Shown: in pieces, positions 32,001 through 43,395 of the stretch | Layout of the letters: every line of letters begins with the position of its first letter | Position numbering within the stretch: the first letter of the stretch is position 1 | Assembly (NCBI RefSeq): GCF_902459465.1 | Contig: NC_047067.1 | Span: 21,699,680 to 21,763,679 of the forward strand | Direction: 5' to 3' | From: Asterias rubens | Lineage: Eukaryota; Echinodermata; Asteroidea; Forcipulatida; Asteriidae | DNA: 64,000 bases | The notes under the pieces: generated by a model | The model's input: the letters and a program-made list of their open reading frames with translations, nothing else | What the model was told of the DNA's origin: nothing | Database searches by the model: none | Position numbers and translations under genes: made by a program

Positions 32001-34965
32001 CCAAGTTACAGGTTGCTGGAACAATAGGATGGGTCTCAAATATTCTTTTTAACCTTGATTTTAAACCGTCGTACTATCCGAAATGAGGCATTATCTCAAA
32101 AAGTAGCCATCGTAGACGACTAAAACCAAGATTTTCCTGCTCCTCGCCCTCTAATACACCTAGGTATGAAATTTCAGGCGATTTGGAAGACACCAATTTC
32201 GGCCGATTTTTGAAAAAACGACAAGGGGGTAAGCTTGACGTTTTTTCAGCCTCGGAAACATTTTCTCTCCGAATTGCCTCAAAATTTAACCAAAGGAAGT
32301 TCGTCATGTGTAAAAGACAGTCTCCAAGTTACAGGTTGCTGGAACAATAGGATGGGTCTCAAATATTCTTTTTAACCTTGATTTTAAACCGTCGTACTAT
32401 CCGAAATGAGGCATTATCTCAAAAAGTAGCCATCGTAGACGACTAAAACCAAGATTTTCCTGCTCCTCGCCCTCTAATACACCTAGGTATGAAATTTCAG
32501 GCAATTTGGAAGACACAAGTTTCGGCCGATTTTTGAAAAAACGACAAGGGGGTAAGCTTGACGTTTTTTCAGCCTCGGAAACATTTTCTCTCCGAATTGC
32601 CTCAAAATTTAACCAAAGGAAGTTCGTCATGTGTAAAAGACAGTCTCCAAGTTACAGGTTGCTGGAACAATAGGATGGGTCTCAAATATTCTTTTTAACC
32701 TTGATTTTAAACCGTCGTACTATCCGAAATGAGGCATTATCTCAAAAAGTAGCCATCGTAGACGACTAAAACCAAGATTTTCCTGCTCCTCGCACTCTAA
32801 TACACCTAGGTATGAAATTTCAGGCAATTTGGAAGACAAAAGTTTCGGCCGATTTTTGAAAAAACGACAAGGGGGTAAGCTTGACGTTTTTTCAGCCTCG
32901 GAAACATTTTCTCTTCGAATTGCCTCAAAATTTAACCAAAGGAAGTTCGTCATGTGTAAAAGACAGTCTCCAAGTTACAGGTTGCTGAAACAATAGGATG
33001 GGTCTCAAATATTCTTTTTAACCTTGATTTTAAACCGTCGTACTATCCGAAATGAAGCATTATCTCAAAAAGTAGCCATCGTAGACGACTAAAACCAAGA
33101 TTTTCCTGCTCCTCGCCCTCTAATACACCTAGGTATGAAATTTCAGGCAATTTGGAAGACAAAAGTTTCGGCCGATTTTTGAAAAAACGACAAGGGGGTA
33201 AGCTTGACGTTTTTTCAGCCTCGGAAACATTTTCTCTCCGAATTGCCTCAAAATTTAACCAAAGGAAGTTCGTCATGTGTAAAAGACAGTCTCCAAGTTA
33301 CAGGTTGCTGGAACAATAGGATGGGTCTCAGATATTCTTTTTAACCTTGATTTTAAACCGTCGTACTATCCGAAATGAGGCATTATCTCAAAAAGTAGCC
33401 ATCGTAGACGACTAAAACCAAGATTTTCCTGCTCCTCGCACTCTAATACACCTAGGTATGAAATTTCAGGCAATTTGGAAGACACAAGTTTCGGCCGATT
33501 TTTGAAAAAACGACAAGGGGGTAAGCTTGACGTTTTTTCAGCCTCGGAAACATTTTCTCTCCGAATTGCCTGAAAATTTAACCAAAGGAAGTTCGTCATG
33601 TGTAAAAGACAGTCTCCAAGTTACAGGTTGCTGAAACAATAGGATGGGTCTCAAATATTCTTGTTAACCTTGATTTTAAACCGTCGTACTATCCGAAATG
33701 AGGCATTATCTCAAAAAGTAGCCATCGTAGACGACTAAAACCAAGATTTTCCTGCTCCTCGCCCCCAATTACATATAGGCATGAAATTTCAGGCGATTTG
33801 GAAAACAACAATTTCGGCCGATTTTTGAAAAAACGACAAGGGGGTAAGCTTGACGTTTTTTCAGCCTCGGAAACATTTTCTCTCCGAATTGCCTCAACAT
33901 TTAACCAAAGGAAGTTCGTCATGTGTAAAAGACAGTCTCCAAGTTACAGGTTGCTGAAACAATAGAATGGGTCTCAAATATTCTTTTTAACCTTGATTTT
34001 AAACCGTCGTACTATCCGAAATGAGGCATTATCTCAAAAAGTAGCCATCGTAGACGACTAAAACCAAGATTTTCCTGCTCCTCGCCCTCTAATACACCTA
34101 GGTATGAAATTTCAGGCAATTTGGAAGACAACAGTTTCGGCCGATTTTTGAAAAAACGACAAGGGGGTAAGCTTGACGTTTTTTCAGCCTCGGAAACATT
34201 TTCTCTCCGAATTGCCTCAAAATTTAACCAAAGGAAGTTCGTCATGTGTAAAAGACAGTCTCCAAGTTACAGGTTGCTGAAACAATAGGATGGGTCTCAA
34301 ATATTCTTTTTAACCTTGATTTTAAACCGTCGTACTATCCGAAATGAGGCATTATCTCAAAAAGTAGCCATCGTAGACGACTAAAACCAAGATTTTCCTG
34401 CTCCTCGCCCTCTAATACACCTAGGTATGAAATTTCAGGCAATTTGGAAGACAAAAGTTTCGGCCGATTTTTGAAAAAACGACAAGGGGGTAAGCTTGAC
34501 GTTTTTTCAGCCTCGGAAACATTTTCTCTTCGAATTGCCTCAAAATTTAACCAAAGGAAGTTCGTCATGTGTAAAAGACAGTCTCCAAGTTACAGGTTGC
34601 TGAAACAATAGGATGGGTCTCAAATATTCTTTTTAACCTTGATTTTAAACCGTCGTACTATCCGAAATGAAGCATTATCTCAAAAAGTAGCCATCGTAGA
34701 CGACTAAAACCAAGATTTTCCTGCTCCTCGCCCTCTAATACACCTAGGTATGAACTTTCAGGCAATTTGGAAGACAAACATTTCGGCCGATTTTTGAAAA
34801 AACGACAAGGGTAGGGTAAGCTTGACGTTTTTTCACCCTCGAAAATTGTTTCCCCCCGCTTTGCCTCACAATTTAACCAAAGGAAGTTCGTCATATGTAA
34901 AAGACAGTCTCCAAGTTTAAGATTGCTAGAAAACTGGGATGGGTCTCAAATTCATTTTAACCTCT
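29078..34965. repeat. 323-bp satellite array, about 18 tandem copies
   Basis: The unit begins GTGTAAAAGACAGTCTCCAAG, contains CGACTAAAACCAAGATTTTCC and AAAACGACAAGGGGGTAAGC, and ends GGAAGTTCGTCAT. Spacing is 323 bp throughout, except one unit of 324 with an extra G near 29645. Units are almost identical except the last (from about 34600), which is diverged with small indels, as expected at an array edge. Copies 2-7 alternate between two subtypes (GCCCCCAATTACACC versus GCACTCTAATACACC), giving a 646-bp higher-order unit repeated three times; later copies mix the variants. Each unit holds a 77-codon open frame on the minus strand (17 of 18 full length), treated here as incidental. Confidence 0.97.
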
Positions 34966-36295
34966 CTTTTTGGAGGCACTGCTATATCAACAAGTAAGCG
35001 ACATTTCGACAAGAACATGAATAGTCGGGTACCCTATAGTTGGTCTTATAACCCATGCTTCGTACCCAGTAATTTACCGCGTACACAATGTATTCAAAAT
35101 GATCTCCAACCATGCAGTTGACTCTGGCTGTCTCCGTGGACGATATTTAGAGCCTTTTTGATGTAGTTTTAATCTTCAGGGAACTGTTCAGGCAAGACTA
35201 ATGTGTACTCGTTTATTCTGATTCAATATAAAGTCGTTCAAACCCATGGTAAAAGCAATGTTTGTGATTTTTTTTTATTAGCTATAGGTCTACACTACGT
35301 TAGCTGGTACGCTGGTCTACTGTGCACAACACAATGGGTATGGTGTGTTATTGCTCAATATAATTCTCTATTATAGTTAGTAGGCCTGTAGGTTGCTGTT
35401 TTCCCGTTGATTATTCGGAGATTAAAACAAAACGTCCAGAAATTGGTGATGAGGTCGTAAAATTGTTCCAATCTAATTATTCACTGCATACAATTGTTAC
35501 AGCCTATCTATGGCAATGCTTTTATGTTGTGCCCTGGATTTAAAACTTTGCATGGTGGAAATACGATATGGACAGGTTTGCGGTAACACCATGCAATGAC
35601 TATCATTTCTAAATATGGGGTGGTTCTGAAAATAACCGTTGGTTTCAATTGACGTTTCGGTCAGTATAATCTGATCGCCTTTGGAGAAAAACAAAATTCT
35701 TTTACGATGCACAAACACTTGACGTTAAAATTTTAATTTTAATGATTTTAATTATTTAAATAAATAAAAAAAAATAAAAAATTGCTGCTTAAAATAAATT
35801 TGAATGTGTATGTCAATTATTGTCTGAATTCTTTTTATATTGATTTAAAGAGCAGTCATAATGTGAAATGTAGAAACTCAAACATTAAACAAATATTGAA
35901 TTAAAACATAATACTCCGTCCCGTGTCTTATTTAGAGTTCAATTTCCTTAGATTATCAAATATTTATTACATATAATAATAAATGGTTTTGTTGGTCTCA
36001 TTGTTACGCCCCCTGTTTGAATATGCCCCCCCCCCCATTCGCCCGATTTGCCCGGCTTCTAGAGACTTTTTCAATCGCTTATATTTTATCAGTTAGATAG
36101 ACCCGTTTTAGTCCCGTGCATTTTATTTATCTCAAACACCGTCAAATTTGTGCATGCATCAACTCTGTTGTACCCAGTCCCAATCTTTACATTACCTGGG
36201 GTACTATGGCATCGGGAAATCCTTGTAAAACACGCGAGTGTAAGGCACTCGCTATATACGTTTTGATTTAAAGTTGTCCACTCTAAGGTTTATAA
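34966..36295. other. Non-genic stretch
   Basis: AT-rich. At 35545-35700 a piece (TTTGCATGGTGGAAATACGATATGG ... GTTGGTTTCAATTGACGTTTCGG) is shared with 47785-47930, a dispersed repeat. No gene seen. Confidence 0.5.
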
Positions 36296-36299
36296 TTAA

Positions 36300-38045
36300 A
36301 CTCGAACCCATTGTTCATAAGAAGAGCGGTGGCCCAGTGGTAGAGCTCCGGATTCTGAGCGCAAAGGTACTGAGTTCGAGCCACGGCGTGTGTCTTTTTC
36401 TACGCGTAAGAACATTGGTTTAAGCGGAACCCTATGGCATAGGGAAATCCTTGCTTTATACCTAATAAATGAAATGCGAGTGGAAGGCACCCGCTATTAC
36501 GTTTTGATTTAAAGTTGAATTCATTCTAAGGTTTATATCTAAACTCGAACCTTTTGTTATGAAGAAGGACAGTGGCACAGTGGTAGGGCTCTGGACTCTG
36601 AAGCCAAAGGTGCTGGGTTCGAACCCTGGTGTGTGTTCTTTTTCTGCGTTGAAGAACATTGGTTTACGCGGTACCCTACGGCATAGGGAAATCCTTGCTT
36701 AACCCCTAATCAATAATTAATGCGAGTGGAAGGCATAGGTTACAATATGTTTTGATATAAAGTTGTTCATTCTAGGGTATAACATTAAACTCGAACGCAA
36801 ATGAAGTAAGAGTAGTAGTGGCCCAATGGAAGGGCTCCGGGCTCTACACCCAACGGTACGGGGTTCGATTCCCGATCTGTGTTCTTTAGTATGCTTGAAA
36901 ACATTGGTTTGCGCGGTACCCTATGGCATAGGGAAATCCTTGCTTTACACTTGTAAATAATTTGCGAGTGGAAGGCATAAGCTATAATACGTTTTGATTT
37001 AAAATTGTTCATTCTAGGGTATAACATTAAACTCGAACGCAAGTGAAGAAAGAGTAGTAGTGGCCCAATGGAAGGGCTTCGGGCTCTACACCCAATGGTA
37101 CGGGGTTCGAACCCCCATCTGTGTTCTTTTTTCTACGCTTGAGAACATTGGTTTGCGCGGTATCCTATGGGAATAGGGAAATCCTTGCTTTACACTTGTA
37201 AATAATTTGCGAGTGGAAGGCATAAGCTATAATACGTTTTGATTTAAAGTTGTTCATTCTAAGGTATAACATTAAACTCGAACGCAAGTGAAGAAAGAGT
37301 AGTAGTGGCCCAATGGAAGGGCTTCGGGCTCTACACCCAATGGTACGGGGTTCGAACCCCGATCTGTGTTCTTTTTTTCTACGCTTGAGAACATTGGTTT
37401 GCGCGGTATCCTATGGGAATAGGGAAATCCTTGCTTTACACTTGTAAATAATTTGCGAGTGGAAGGCATAAGCTATAATACGTTTTGATTTAAAGTTGTT
37501 CATTCTAAGGTATAACATTAAACTCGAACGCAAATGAAGTAAGAGTAGTAGTGGCCCAATGGAAGGGCTCCCGACTCTACACCCAATGGTACGGAGTTCG
37601 ATTCCCGGGTGTTCTTTTACTTCGTTTTGATTTATAGTTGTTCATACCAAGGTTTAAAATTAAACTCGAACGCCATAAAAGTAAGAGGAGACGTGGCTCA
37701 ATGGAAGGGCTCCGGACTCTACACCCAATGGTGCGGAGTTCGATTCCCAGGTGTTCTTTTACTACGTTTTAATTAAAAGTTTGTCATACGAAGGTTTAAA
37801 ATTAAACTCGAACGCAAATGAAGTAAGAGGAGACGTGGCTCAATGGAAGGGCTCCGGACTCTACACCCAATGGTGCGGAGTTCGATTCCCGGGTGCTCTT
37901 TTACTACGTTTTAATTAAAAGTTTGTCATACGAAGGTTTAAAATAAAACTCGAACGCATATTAGTAAGAAGGAGCAGTGGCCCAGTGGAAGGGCTCTGGT
38001 CTCTGGACCGGAGGGTCCCGGGATCGAATCCAGCTTCAGAAAAGT
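36300..38045. repeat. Tandem array of tRNA-like modules, units ~243 and ~142 bp
   Basis: Nine modules each contain an A-box-like TGGCCCAGTGGTAGAGCTCC (or TGGCCCAATGGAAGGGCTCC) and, about 43-44 nt later, a B box such as GGGTTCGAACCC or GAGTTCGATTCC. B boxes lie near 36375, 36617, 36860, 37106, 37350, 37596, 37737, 37880 and 38022. Spacing is therefore ~243 bp for the first six and ~142 bp for the last three. The spacer has GGCATAGGGAAATCCTTGCTT and ACGTTTTGATTTAAAGTTG. The anticodon-arm region (GGACTCTGAAGCC in unit 2) recalls tRNA-Gln, but the acceptor stems do not close, so these are not tRNA genes. Pol III transcription is possible but unproven. Confidence 0.85.
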
Positions 38046-38144
38046 TGGAGACGTTTTAAAAATGTTTTTTTTATTTTATTTTTTAAACTTATATAAAAAA
38101 GAGCATAGGTTCGTTTTAAGTTTTAAGTTTTAAGTTTCTTTTCT

Positions 38145-38310
38145 AAGCGAGTGCTAGCGGTGAGTGCCACTGCGCGGTGAGTGCCACTGTCTGGTGGGTC
38201 GAGACTTCTCGGACGGCAACCGCGCTGCCACCACCGGGGTTCGAACCGGGGACCCTTTGCTTGGGAGGCCGACACCTACCCACGACACCCACTTGGGTCC
38301 CCCCAGGATA
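38145..38310 (-). repeat. tRNA-Gly-like SINE head
   Basis: Minus strand: GTGTCGTGGGTAGGTGTCGG, then CCTCCCAAGCAAAGGGTCC and CCGGTTCGAACCCCGG. The T arm pairs perfectly and the anticodon arm resembles tRNA-Gly, but no acceptor stem forms. A duplicated GAGTGCCACTG lies at its downstream end. Confidence 0.55.
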
Positions 38311-39262
38311 ATTCGCATTTTAGACCTGATAAACCTTCGGTTCATACTTTACACAGAAAGCTATGGCATGGGATTTCAGTGCTTTATACTTAGTATATAA
38401 TTGAATACTCATCATAGGATGCTATGGTATGGGAATATCAATGCTTTATACTTATATATTATTATACTTTATACTTGGTATATAATTTGCATGGGAAACT
38501 CATTGGTTCGGACTTAAAACATATTTGAGTTAAAATCTACACACTGTATAGTTTAAAATGGGAAAAGGGGTACGCATGGTACTATGGCATAGGGAAATCC
38601 TTGCTTTGGACTTGGTAAATAATTTGCGAGTGGAAGATATAATACGCTTTTACTGACGGGTATTGGTAGTAGATAGGGGACTCTTGTGTTCGGACTTAAA
38701 AAGTATTCGACGAGTTGAAGCCACACGCTGTATGCATAAAGATAGACAATTAGTTTAATTAATGGGGAAATGGTACGCATGGTACAATGGCATAGGGAAA
38801 TCCTTGCTTTGGACTTGGTAAATAATTTGAGAGTGGAAGGCATACGCTTTACTGACGGGTAGACAGGGGACTCTTTGGTTGTGATTTTAAAAAATGGTGA
38901 GTGGATGGAAGGCACACGCTGTAAGTATGGCGCATTGGTTTACAAGGAAACAAAGGCATAATAGGCGACTTACAAAATAATTATTTGAGTCGAAGGCACA
39001 CGATGTAGGTATAGAAAATTAGTTCGCAGGGGAAGTTGGTCTGGCATTTCGATGGGAATTGGGGATTGTCGGTCGCTGTGGAAAGGGTAGCGGGGTACAC
39101 CGGGGTTGGGTGGCCGAGTCTTTAGTAGGCTAGCTGGGATCAACATGACGGCGGGAATATAACTTCTTTGAATTTCCACCAGTGTTCTTGGTGGGTACTC
39201 GCCGTGATGGTACAATTGGTTTTATTGAGTTTGATACAATAATTATTTGAGACATTGTTATA
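38311..39262. other. Degenerate spacer copies of the tRNA-like array
   Basis: The motif GGCATAGGGAAATCCTTGCTTTGGACTTGGTAAATAATTTG appears near 38585 and 38795, with weaker traces near 38345 and 38425. It is the spacer of the array at 36300 without the tRNA-like part. No gene seen. Confidence 0.6.
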
Positions 39263-39650
39263 TCGAAAATCAGGCAATAAAAACAATTACATCAAAAAGT
39301 TACTAGGGTAGACGGCTAAACCCAAGTTTTCAGGCGATTTTGAAAAACACAATTTTTTCCGGCAGATTTTTGAGAAAACGGCATGGGGTATAACTTGACG
39401 TTTTTTTCTCTCAGATTTGCCTCAAAATTTAACCAAAGAAAGCTCTTTATGTGCGAAAGACGCTCTACGGATTACAGATTGCTGGAACATTCGGAAGGGC
39501 CTCAAATTAATATTAATTTTAATCTTGATTTGGGGGCATCGAAAACTAGACAATATCTCAAAAAGTTGCCTACGACTCAGACCAAGGTTTTTCTGTGCAC
39601 CTCGTCCTTCATTACACATCTGGATGAAATTTCAGACGATTAAAAAAACA
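39263..39650. repeat. Strongly diverged outlying copy of the 323-bp satellite
   Basis: Same order of motifs as the array: CAAAAAGTTACTAGGGTAGACGGCTAAACCCAAG, AACTTGACGTTTTTT, CTCAAAATTTAACCAAAGAAAG, GCTGGAACATTCGGAAGG, ATATCTCAAAAAGTTGCC, GATGAAATTTCAGACGAT. About 1.2 units, with many substitutions and deletions, 4.3 kb beyond the array. Confidence 0.8.
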
Positions 39651-41495
39651 AAAATAAAAAACCCGCCAGTTTTATTCAGACCATGTTCAGACTTTAAAAA
39701 TTTACATTATCATTTGGCAGTATAGGTGGCAAACCAGTTTTAGATTTACAACTTGATATGAGAAAGGCGATCTGCAAAGGCTTAAACATGATGTATCAAT
39801 TCTTTTGGATGGTAGGCCTACGACTCCGAATGTCAGAGGACCGGTCATTTTGGTTGGTAAACAGTTTACGACAGCTCAGTGTTACATAACATGTAAACAA
39901 AAACTGACATAGAAACACGTAGGAGTGGCCGACACGAATTGAAGTAGATAATCTATAAGAACTACACAGAAAAGTCGATTGTTTCATCTGATCATGGAGG
40001 AATTCTTCATCCAGTATCTGATTGACGGCAAATTGGCAATGACAATGCAATGACCTATGCTCTAACGTTACAGCTACTTCCGGATTGCCGTTGTTTATGT
40101 TGAGCATGAAGGTGGAATAATAAAATTGCGACAAGAATTGCCCGTTTTATGACAAACTAGTTAGTTACACGCCTTCCACGAGGCCTTCATCCTATTCTAC
40201 ATTATTAACTTAAATAAGCTGCATGATAAAGCTTACCCAAAGAGACATTAAATCACATCAAATCATCCTAAGTATATCCATGGTGTTGACAACTTCACAA
40301 GCATGGCTGGTGGCCATTTTGAATATCGCGTCACGGCATCAAGCCGTCGAGTACCCAGACCTTTACTACTCTGTTGATGTTTATTTCGCGTAGCGTGGAA
40401 ATCGGGTACCTGTCGGTTGCTTTAGCTGGTTCCAACCACCGGTGCCTGTCCAAGATCAAAGGGGCAAACTGGCTCCCGCAAGATCTCGCGGAATGATTCG
40501 AAATGCGAGAATCGAAGGCTTGAATCATATTAAAAGTGATGAATAAACGCTTACACTGTAACTAATTGTGGTAATTAAACCAAGTAGCCTTACGTTTGTT
40601 AACTTGAAATGATTTAGCGCAAAGTTGAAAGAACCTAAAGGTAATATATGAGGTCTACTTTTTTGTTCGTTTCTTCAGCTTATTATTAATGTAGAATAAA
40701 TAACTTAGGTAGATTATTAAAAGTGACCTTATTTCGTTGTTGAAAATATCTCACTCAAATTTGCGCCACCAAATAATCTAACTTTTAAAGCCTTCGGTAC
40801 ACTTCAACCACCCCCCCCCAAAAAAAAAAAAATAATAATAATAATAATAACAAAATATGGCCATCTTATGCATGTTGTTGTGTTAGAAAATTGCAAGGAT
40901 TTTACTAAAACGCAAGGCTTACCATTTGAATTTTGTAACAAAAAATGCAAGGCTTTGAACATCAATTTTTGTAGGGTAAACCGTTTTTGTTTACTGAAAA
41001 AGTTTAAAGAGATGAGCCTTGTGCCTCAAAATAAATACATCAATAAAAAAAATATAAAAAAATACAAACAAAACAAGGGGTAGATGTCCTACAGTTTATC
41101 AAATTTTGGGCCATAAATTTAAGAAAACACAAAGAGTTGTTTTTATTCTCTAAAATAATGCGATAGGTACCTCTGACTCTGATGTGTTTTTAACTTGAGG
41201 AATAACTTTTATAAATAATATTTTCAACTTGAGGAATGGTTTTAGATATAGATTGGTCAACATCAAATCTCAATCTTAGAAAAAAATGAAAGGTACATGA
41301 TGCCATCACTGAAGAAACCAGCTTCATTTTAATGCATACAAATCGAACTTCAAAAATGTGGTCAAATAATACAAATAAATAAAATCACAAGGCATAAGTC
41401 AAGCATTTTTTATCAATGTTTGTAATTTTGTTTATTGGAATAGTACAATATAACACATTTGGCTTGATCAGAAATGTATAAGGTTAAATCACAAT
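39651..41495. other. Non-genic AT-rich stretch
   Basis: No recognised gene or full repeat. A short C-run/A-run followed by (AAT)n lies at 40810-40850. Minus-strand open frames at 40134-39796 and 40528-40331 have no motif I recognise; they could include exons of an unknown gene. Confidence 0.35.
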
Positions 41496-41499
41496 AGTT

Positions 41500-41890
41500 A
41501 AAGGCAGTGGACACTTATTTTTGGTAATTACTCAATTAATTATTAGCATAAAACCTTTCTTGGTGACGAGTAATGGGGAGAAGTTGATAGTATAAAACAT
41601 TGTGAGAAACGACTCCCTCTGAAGTGCCATAGTTTTCGAGAAAGAAGTAATTTTCCACAAATTTGATTTCGAGACCTCAGATTTAGAACTTGAGGTCTCG
41701 AAATCAACCATCTGAACGCACACAACTTTGTGTGGCAAGGGTGTTTTTTTCTTCTTCATTATTATCTCGCAACTTCGATGACCGTTTGAGCTCAAATTTT
41801 CACAGGTTAGTTATTTTATGCATATGTTGAGATACACCAACTGTGAAGGCTAGTCCTTGACAATTACCAATAGTGTCCTCTGCCATTAAA
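41500..41890. repeat. Family A palindromic element, complete
   Basis: AAAGGCAGTGGACACTTATTTTTGG at the left and CCAATAGTGTCCTCTGCC at the right. The centre holds a 17-bp inverted repeat (GATTTCGAGACCTCAGATTT / AACTTGAGGTCTCGAAATC). One of the best copies for defining the family. Confidence 0.88.
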
Positions 41891-41910
41891 CCTGCAATTG
41901 TATGTTGATT

Positions 41911-42335
41911 TAAAGACACTGGACATGTTTGGTAATTGTCAAAGACCAGTATTCACTCTTGATGTATCTCAAAATATGCATAACATAACAAACCTGTACA
42001 AATTTGAGCTCAGTTGGTCGTCAAATTTGCAATTAGAGAACAATGAAAGCAAAAACGCCCTCGTTGCACAAGTGTGTGCTTCAGATGCTTGATTTCGAGA
42101 CCTCAAATTCTAATTCTGAGGTCTCGAAATCAAATTCAAATATTTTAGTGAGAAATCGCTTCTGTCTTAAAAACTATGTTACTTCACAGGGAGCTGTTTC
42201 TCATAATGTTTTATACTATCTCCAGCCTCCATTTTATACTATCTCCTGCTCTCCATTGCTCGTTACCAAGTAAGTTTTTAATGATAACAATTGTTTTGAG
42301 TAATTACCAATTGTGTCCAGTGCCTTCAAGGAATT
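41911..42335. repeat. Family A palindromic element, complete, opposite orientation
   Basis: AAAGACACTGGACATGTTTGG at the left and CAATTGTGTCCAGTGCCTTC at the right, with the same central GATTTCGAGACCTCAAATTC hairpin. It lies 20 bp from the preceding copy, in inverted orientation. Confidence 0.85.
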
Positions 42336-42344
42336 GTATAAGCT

Positions 42345-42545
42345 GAACCACGGTTCTATAAGGTTATATCGCAAATTGTATAAATTTATATCGCAATTGT
42401 AGCAGGGAAATATTGCAATAGTTCAAGATTATATCACAATCATATAAGGTTATATCGCAAATATAAAAGGTTATATCGCAATCGTATAAAGGTAATATTG
42501 TAATTGTATATACAGTTATATTGCAATTGTATAAGGTTTTATATT
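42345..42545. repeat. AT-rich minisatellite (GTTATATCGCAA motif)
   Basis: About eight irregular copies of a ~22-24 bp unit containing AAGGTTATATCGCAATTGTAT, with drifting unit length. No gene here. Confidence 0.8.
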
Positions 42546-42892
42546 CAAGGAATAATGACCCAGGATTCTGTGTTGTTTTTGTCTTGGAATTTGACATTAA
42601 ATTTGCTTTGACACTGTTGCCCATATTGAAGTTTTAAGTAAAATAGTCTTTTACGTTTTGCATAATTTGTATTGCACATTAGGAAAGCTCTTTAAAAGAA
42701 TTTCCAAGTGTGGCCTTTGAATTATTTGGCTCATAAAATTAATGGACGAGCAGTTAATATGACATGGGTAGTCAGCCCAGTGATCTCCATGACCCTCCTA
42801 AATTCCAGCCCGGATGCCCACGAATATGAATTGTAATCAAAGAACTTGTGGTTCAGTAACTAGACGCTTGTCATTTTTAAAATAACGGTTAG

Positions 42893-43395
42893 CTTGGTAG
42901 CATTTGAACTCACAACCTTGTCACTGCAAGTCCTGTAGTCTAACCACTGAACCATCACAAAATTGTCATTGTAAAATGAGCAGTTAGCTGGTAGATTTCG
43001 AACCAACAACATTCTGATTGCAAGTCCTGCAATCTAACCACTGTACCACCATTAGCTTGGTAGGATTCGAACCCACAACCTTGTGATTGTAAGTCCTGCA
43101 GCCTAACCACTGGACCACAGTTAGCTGGGTAGGATTCGAACCCACAACCTTGTGGATGCAAGTCCTGCAGTCTAACCACTTGATCACAGTTTGATTGGTA
43201 GGATTCAAACCCAGAACCTTGTGATTGTAAGTCCTGCAGTCCAACCACTGGACCACAGTTAGCTGGGTAGGATTCGAACCCACAACCTTTTGATTGCAAG
43301 TCCTGCAGTCTAACCACTGAACCACAGTAAGCTTGGTAGGATTCGAACCAACAACCTTGTAACTGCAAGTCCGGCAGTCGAACCACTAAACCATC
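42893..43395 (-). repeat. 69-bp tandem array of tRNA-length modules, 7 copies
   Basis: On the minus strand each unit reads TGGTCCAGTGGTTAGACTGC (A box), then AGGACTTGCAATCACAAGG, then GTGGGTTCGAATCCTACCC (B box and T arm), then AGCTAAC leading into the next A box. A-to-B spacing is about 44 nt, as in a tRNA. The central five units are spaced 69 bp, close to one tRNA with no spacer. Because 69 is a multiple of three, the minus strand has a 143-codon open frame with a 23-residue period (VVRLQDLQS...CGFESY); I regard that frame as a by-product. Confidence 0.88.

Noticed and set aside
29166-34894. Eighteen repeated 77-residue frames as a tandem gene family
   Set aside because: They are the same frame of one 323-bp satellite unit. 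No splice sites, promoter or family motif is seen, and most unit differences alter residues.
29078-34965. CRISPR-like array
   Set aside because: The whole 323-bp unit repeats with no unique spacers, and the sequence is animal DNA.
36300-38045. Functional tRNA gene cluster
   Set aside because: A and B boxes are present, but no acceptor stems close and the anticodon arms are irregular.
39796-40134. 112-residue minus-strand frame
   Set aside because: No motif, no convincing splice partner; kept only as a note in the non-genic stretch.
42955-43386. 143-residue repetitive protein (VVRLQDLQS...)
   Set aside because: The frame comes from a 69-bp tRNA-like repeat whose length happens to be a multiple of three; the B box explains the conserved part.
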